A DNA stretch of 64,000 nt, from the NCBI GenBank assembly GCA_015499995.1, contig JADNRV010000045.1, positions 186,001-250,000 of the forward strand, read 5' to 3'. Shown one piece after another: positions 60,101 through 64,000 of the stretch. The notes beneath the pieces were generated by a model. It had not been told where the DNA came from and made no database searches. It saw only the letters and a list, made by a program, of their open reading frames with translations. Positions within the stretch are counted from its first letter, which is position 1. Each line of letters starts with the position of its first letter. A program made the translations under genes and the position numbers. This stretch comes from Flammula alnicola (taxonomy: Eukaryota > Basidiomycota > Agaricomycetes > Agaricales > Strophariaceae).

Positions 60101-60294
60101 GATGCCGATGTAATGACGCAGACTAGACGAAGTGTGAGGGTGAGCAGCGATAAAATGAACGAATGGACGCACTCCCAACGGGCTAGTTGGATAGGAAACA
60201 CCGAGTCTACATAGAGCCAACCCTCGCGGGTGCCGCCTGCGCTCGCCGTCGAGTAGGCTCTCCTTGCGACGACGGCCTTGGAGAGACGGAGCAT
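57109..60294 (-). CDS. YME2: Mitochondrial escape protein 2 (Yme2) homologue
   Basis: Inner-membrane AAA-like protein with an RNA-recognition-like N-domain, involved in mitochondrial DNA maintenance. ATG 60292-60294 (MLRLSKAVVARRAYSTASAG) opens an Arg/Ser presequence; an upstream in-frame ATG exists. Matrix part: GWLYVDSVFPIQLARW, LYELCPYGHISDITPP. A TM segment follows (KIMLPIIVFLLGTLTYT). Then FDPLRALMVEAKMLDWFDYR and the P-loop FVHGPQGSGKTSLLEAVVKD, with the Walker B-like LLIDCRELHNA. The C-terminal part has YVERLGGRASDLES, ALRGMEHAELISISTKDGRP and a coiled-coil end, with stop at 57109. About nine introns, consistent frame. The overall plan matches Yme2 closely. Confidence 0.92.
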
Positions 60295-60388
60295 TAAGAG
60301 GGAGGGTGACTGTGACTGTGACATATGGGTAGTTTTGATGTGGTGTGTGGTTGGATTGTCACGTTGTCTCTTTTGTTCCTCGTCGTCG
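60295..60388. promoter_or_regulatory. 94-bp divergent promoter (YME2 / FG nucleoporin)
   Basis: Only 94 bases lie between the two start codons, with a CTCTTTTGTTCCTCGTCGTC pyrimidine-rich run before the nucleoporin ATG. No other motif is evident. Confidence 0.4.
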
Positions 60389-63300
60389 ATGGCCTCGTCG
60401 TCGAACACCGAGCTCCATCATGCCCAACAGCGGCCAGCCAGGCTGGCTCGCCACAATTCGTCCTTCCTCGGCGCAATCAAGAACATCGTCAAAGCTCCCC
60501 TCACTTGGTTTGCCAATCAAGATGATCATGACGCTGCATCCGGCAAGCGCAGGCGGCCTGTCGAGCTCGAGCCCACAGAGGAGTTCATCCCCAAGGACAC
60601 CGAGCTCGGATTACATGGACGAAGTGAAGCCGCCGTTGTAGATAGCGATGACGGTGGGACGAGGCGGTCGAAGCGCATGAGGTTGCACAGTCCCCCGCGA
60701 CACAGCTCGCAGCCGTACCTCGACCCCCCCGCTGCCTCTCTCCGCCGCGTAGACCCCTCTCGCAGGGCCTCCGTCATCCCCCGCGCATCCTCCGCCGTTC
60801 TCCCGTCGTCTGGAGCGTCGAGGGCCACACTCTCGCCCCGCCGCCACCTCCCCATCGCTCGTACCATGTCCATCGACCCGCCACAGCGCCCCGTCGTCCG
60901 CCATGACTCATCCGCCTTCGACTTTGGCCCTCCACCTCCTTCTGCAGAGTCGGATTATGACATGGCAGTGGATACGTTTAGGGATGTGTCGATGCCGCCC
61001 TCTCCCAGTCGCTCTCCCCGCCCGTCCTTCCGCATGCGCTCGTCCGTCACGCCTCAGCCACAGCAGCCTACGCGATACATTTCGGAGCCACCCCCGCTGA
61101 ATTCTCTCATCTCAAATCCCGTTTTCTTGCATCCTCCTGTTCAGCCCGCCGAACCATCTGTGGCACCGACGCTTGGTACCCTTGTTGACTCCGTTAGAGC
61201 TGTGAGTAAAAAAAAATTTCCCCTTCGTCTCTTTCACTTTTCTCACACGAGTCAAAGACGAAATCACCTACACGACAACAGCACGGCTCTCTTCTTTTCA
61301 TTTCTACCGTGAATCCTCCCCAAAGTGAGAATGAAGATGGTGCGTTGTCATCGCGGAAAATTTTCCGATGTCACCTAACTTCCGTTCTAGCTCCCGCGGA
61401 ACGAGCTCTGCAACAGCTCGATGTTTATAAAACCCCACTTTTGCCAACTCGTATGCGTTCCTCGAATTTGCCCGCCTCTATCACTGCCACGACTACCCCA
61501 GACATGTTCAAGTCCCGCCGCAAAGCGCACCTCGTTCTGACGCAAGAGGGTAGAGATCGCATCGGCAGGAAAGTCAGTGGGTCAGGAAAAAGTCCGGTCA
61601 TTAACGGGACGAAGCCGTATGCTGGAGAGGGTGGGATGAAGAAGCTTCTGGCTCGTCGTAAGCAAGAGGTGGAGGAGGAGGAGGAGGACAACGAGCAGAA
61701 AGAGAAAGAGGCGAAATCTATAGATGAAGATGGTACCCCTCGTGCACGGCAGCCCTCTCCTCCTGCTATCCGTACTATTCCACCGCCTTCGGTCCCGTCT
61801 GGCTCGGACTGGTTCTCGACAGCTACGTCCGGATCTTCATCTTCTTCTGGCTCTTCTCTCCGTGTCGGTCGTACCAAGATTTCTCGCAACCACTTTCAGC
61901 GTCCTGCCAAAACAAGGTTTTCTGCTGTGTACGAGGAAGAGGTTGATGATAACATGGAAGATGAGGAGAAGCAGAAGGATCGTGAGACGCTTGAAGAAGC
62001 TGCTAAAAAGGTGCCAGTGTTCTCGATGCCTGCTGGATTCTCATTTGCAAAGGATGTAAGTATTTCTGCCATCTTCGTCGGATTCCATTTATTCAATGAA
62101 CTTCATATCTCAGGTCCACCCCGTCAAGCCTGCGGACCTCGACAGTGCGAAAGAACCCCCGTTGACATCTCTGCCATTTAGCCTCGCGAAACCTGCACCA
62201 TCGTCTATACCGTCAGTAACAGCAGAGAGCAAAGAGAAAACCAGTGGTCCACCTTCGTCCACGCTCCAGCAACCTCCGGCTCCGGCTCGTGTACCCATGC
62301 CAGAACCGAAATTCACTGCACCTACGCACTCCTTGTTCTCGCTCGCTCCGCCATCGGCACCGGCACCCAGTGGCATACCTAATTTCTTTGCTAACTCTTC
62401 GGTGTTGAGAGAGACTGCTTTGCCCAGCCCTCCTCCCGTTTTGAACTTTGATGCGACTACGACTACTCCTATTGTCGCACCGCCCGCCGCCACTATCTCG
62501 GCACCGTTCTCTTTCGGTGCCGCCCCGTCAGCATCGACGCCGAGCAAGCCTGTTGCTGATGCGGAGAACCCGTTCTGGGATGGAGGTAAGAAGGCTGCCG
62601 AGGAGCCGAAGCCTGCTCAGAGTTTGTTCGCTGGCTTTGGAAAGAAGGATGGTAGTTCTATGAGTATAAGTAGTGATTTAGGTCCCGCCAAGCCGGCTCT
62701 CGTTGGAGGAGCAACTTCGGCATTTGCACCTCTGCCTAAACCGGCTGCGGACGCGGCGGCGCCGTCGACATCTGCTGCAACTTCCAGCCTTTCTCGTTCG
62801 GTAAAGCTCCTCAGGAGACTGCTGCGTCGACATCGACTTTGGGCGCTACAACTGGTATCACCTCTGCAGCACCCAAATTGCCGTTCTCCTTCGGAGCTCC
62901 TGTTGAGACAAAGAAACCGGAATCGGAGACTGTGGCCCCCAAGCCACTGTTTGGAGGTAGTGCTACGACGGCCACCTTGCTCGGAGAGGCCAGTAAGCCT
63001 TCTTCCAGTGGTAACCTGTTTGGAGCACCTGCGCCGCCTCAGTCCACACCATCTCCTCTCCCGTTCAGCTTTGGTCCTCCACCCGCTCAGACCTGGCACC
63101 TGCACCAACGGTTGCTCCTGCGGCCCCTGCACCAACGTCGCAGCCATCATTCTTTGGTGCAGCTGCAAAAGCGGCGCCGGCCGTCGAAGCACCTAAACCT
63201 CTGTTTGGCGGTCCTGGTGGTGGTGGTGCGTTCTCCTTTGGACAGCCGCCTGCCGCAGAGAAGAAGGAAGAGGCGAAGGCGCCATTTTCATTTGGTGCAC

Positions 63301-64000
63301 CGCCAAGCACGCCTCCTATCGCTTCTATTGCTGCGCCCAAGCCCGCAACCGCACCCGCGCCTATGTTTTCGTTTGGCCAACCATCGGCCGCTACTGCTCC
63401 TGCCCCTGCCACTTCCACTCTCCAGCTCCGATAGCCTTTAGCTTCAGCGGAGGAGGAAGTGCTGCTGCGGATGTGTCGTCCAAGCAGCTTTTTATGTTTG
63501 GTCAACCTACCATGGCTCCTATTGAACGCCCCGTCACGCCGCCCAAGAATAATGATAATGAATTTAGGATGGAGGAGAGCCCGACTAGGGAATTGCAGCA
63601 GATGAATGGGAGTAAACTAGCGGAATCGAGGCCCACAATAGGTGGTGGTGCATTTTCGTTTGGGATTCCCAGTTCAACTGCCGGCGGTGGGTCGCTGTTT
63701 GGGCAAAATGCGGCATTGCCTTTGCCGGCTTCAAATGCTTTCAATTTCGGCGCTGCTACTTCGACTCCCTTTGGGCCCAAGGTGGCCAAGGCGGAGGAAC
63801 CTAAAGGATTTTCAGGGTTCGGCCAGACCGCTGCTCCTACTGCCCCAAGCATATCGACATCATTCAGCTTTGGCCAGCAGGCGAAATCTCCAGAAGACGC
63901 TCAGAGGCCGTCGACCGCAGGTGGATTCAGTGGGTTTGGTGCTACACCGACATCTGCTACAACTTCTACTGGCAACGCGTTCGCCTTTGGTGCACCTGCG
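60389..64000 (+). CDS. FG-repeat nucleoporin, Nup1/Nup153-like (runs off the right edge; three apparent frameshifts)
   Basis: Nuclear-basket type FG protein of the nuclear pore. ATG 60389 (MASSSNTELHHAQQRPARLA). The N-terminus has an amphipathic-helix-like FLGAIKNIVKAPLTWFA and a basic cluster KRRRP and RRSKRMRLH. A conserved APAERALQQLDVYKTPLLPT segment follows three short introns. From about 62300 the protein is Ala/Pro/Thr-rich with many FSFG, LFGG, FGAP and GFG repeats. The frame changes at 62782-62783, 63082-63084 and about 63411-63420. In each case the FSFG-type sequence continues in another frame, and adding one base to a short homopolymer restores it (for example TT to TTT gives FQPFSFGKAP). 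I therefore read it as one gene. Confidence 0.85.

Noticed and set aside
62110..63852. Long Gly/Ala-rich frames antisense to the nucleoporin
   Set aside because: They mirror the biased FG-repeat codons of the + strand gene.

Overview
The window is nuclear DNA from a filamentous basidiomycete, most likely a mushroom-forming Agaricomycete. Genes are dense, sit on both strands and are cut by many short introns (about 45-80 bases, GT..AG, one probable GC..AG). Protein families typical of Agaricomycetes are present, such as kinase-like proteins with a four-helix MLKL-type N-terminus. There are no bacterial features and no tRNA, rRNA or CRISPR that I can see.

Layout. 1-523: 5' part of galactose-1-phosphate uridylyltransferase (-). 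833-3225: V-ATPase catalytic subunit A (-), divergent from 26S proteasome ATPase Rpt1 (+, 3414-5353). 5725-7293: mitochondrial 2-oxoacid dehydrogenase kinase (+). 7541-13451: large DYRK/Pom1-type kinase (-). 14039-16990: J-domain/ankyrin protein (-), divergent from a Zn2Cys6 factor (17281-18195, +). 18673-25312 and 26874-29223: two MLKL-like kinase-fold genes in tandem (-), separated by an hAT-type MITE and a foldback MITE. The first is fused to a RasGEF. 29464-45875: housekeeping block of ING/PHD protein, Nuf2, RecQ helicase, MCM-binding protein, Cdc50, RNA 3'-phosphate cyclase, an APH-fold phosphotransferase and mitochondrial AsnRS. 45817-52342: young tandem duplication carrying two copies of an APH-fold gene, a broken unknown gene and a 2.2-kb insertion with a gag-like ORF and a minisatellite. 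52529-60294: Hook protein, an EI24-like membrane protein and Yme2 (all -). 60389-64000: an FG nucleoporin (+), running off the end.

Functional themes. Most genes are unrelated single-copy housekeeping functions: energy and pH (VMA1, dehydrogenase kinase, YME2, AsnRS), protein quality control (RPT1, J-domain), chromosome biology (ING, NUF2, RecQ, MCM-binding protein) and trafficking (CDC50, Hook, nucleoporin). Several divergent pairs share promoters of 90-300 bp. The most novel part is the 18.7-29.2 kb segment. There a helical MLKL-like N-terminal domain is attached to kinase domains that each lack one classical catalytic residue, and one of them continues into RasGEF_N and RasGEF domains. This suggests a Ras-coupled signalling or cell-death module, but the function is inferred only.

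Data quality. At least ten conserved reading frames are interrupted at short homopolymers, always by what looks like one missing base, including twice in the essential RPT1. This points to residual single-base deletion errors in the assembly. Several genes that look broken are probably intact.
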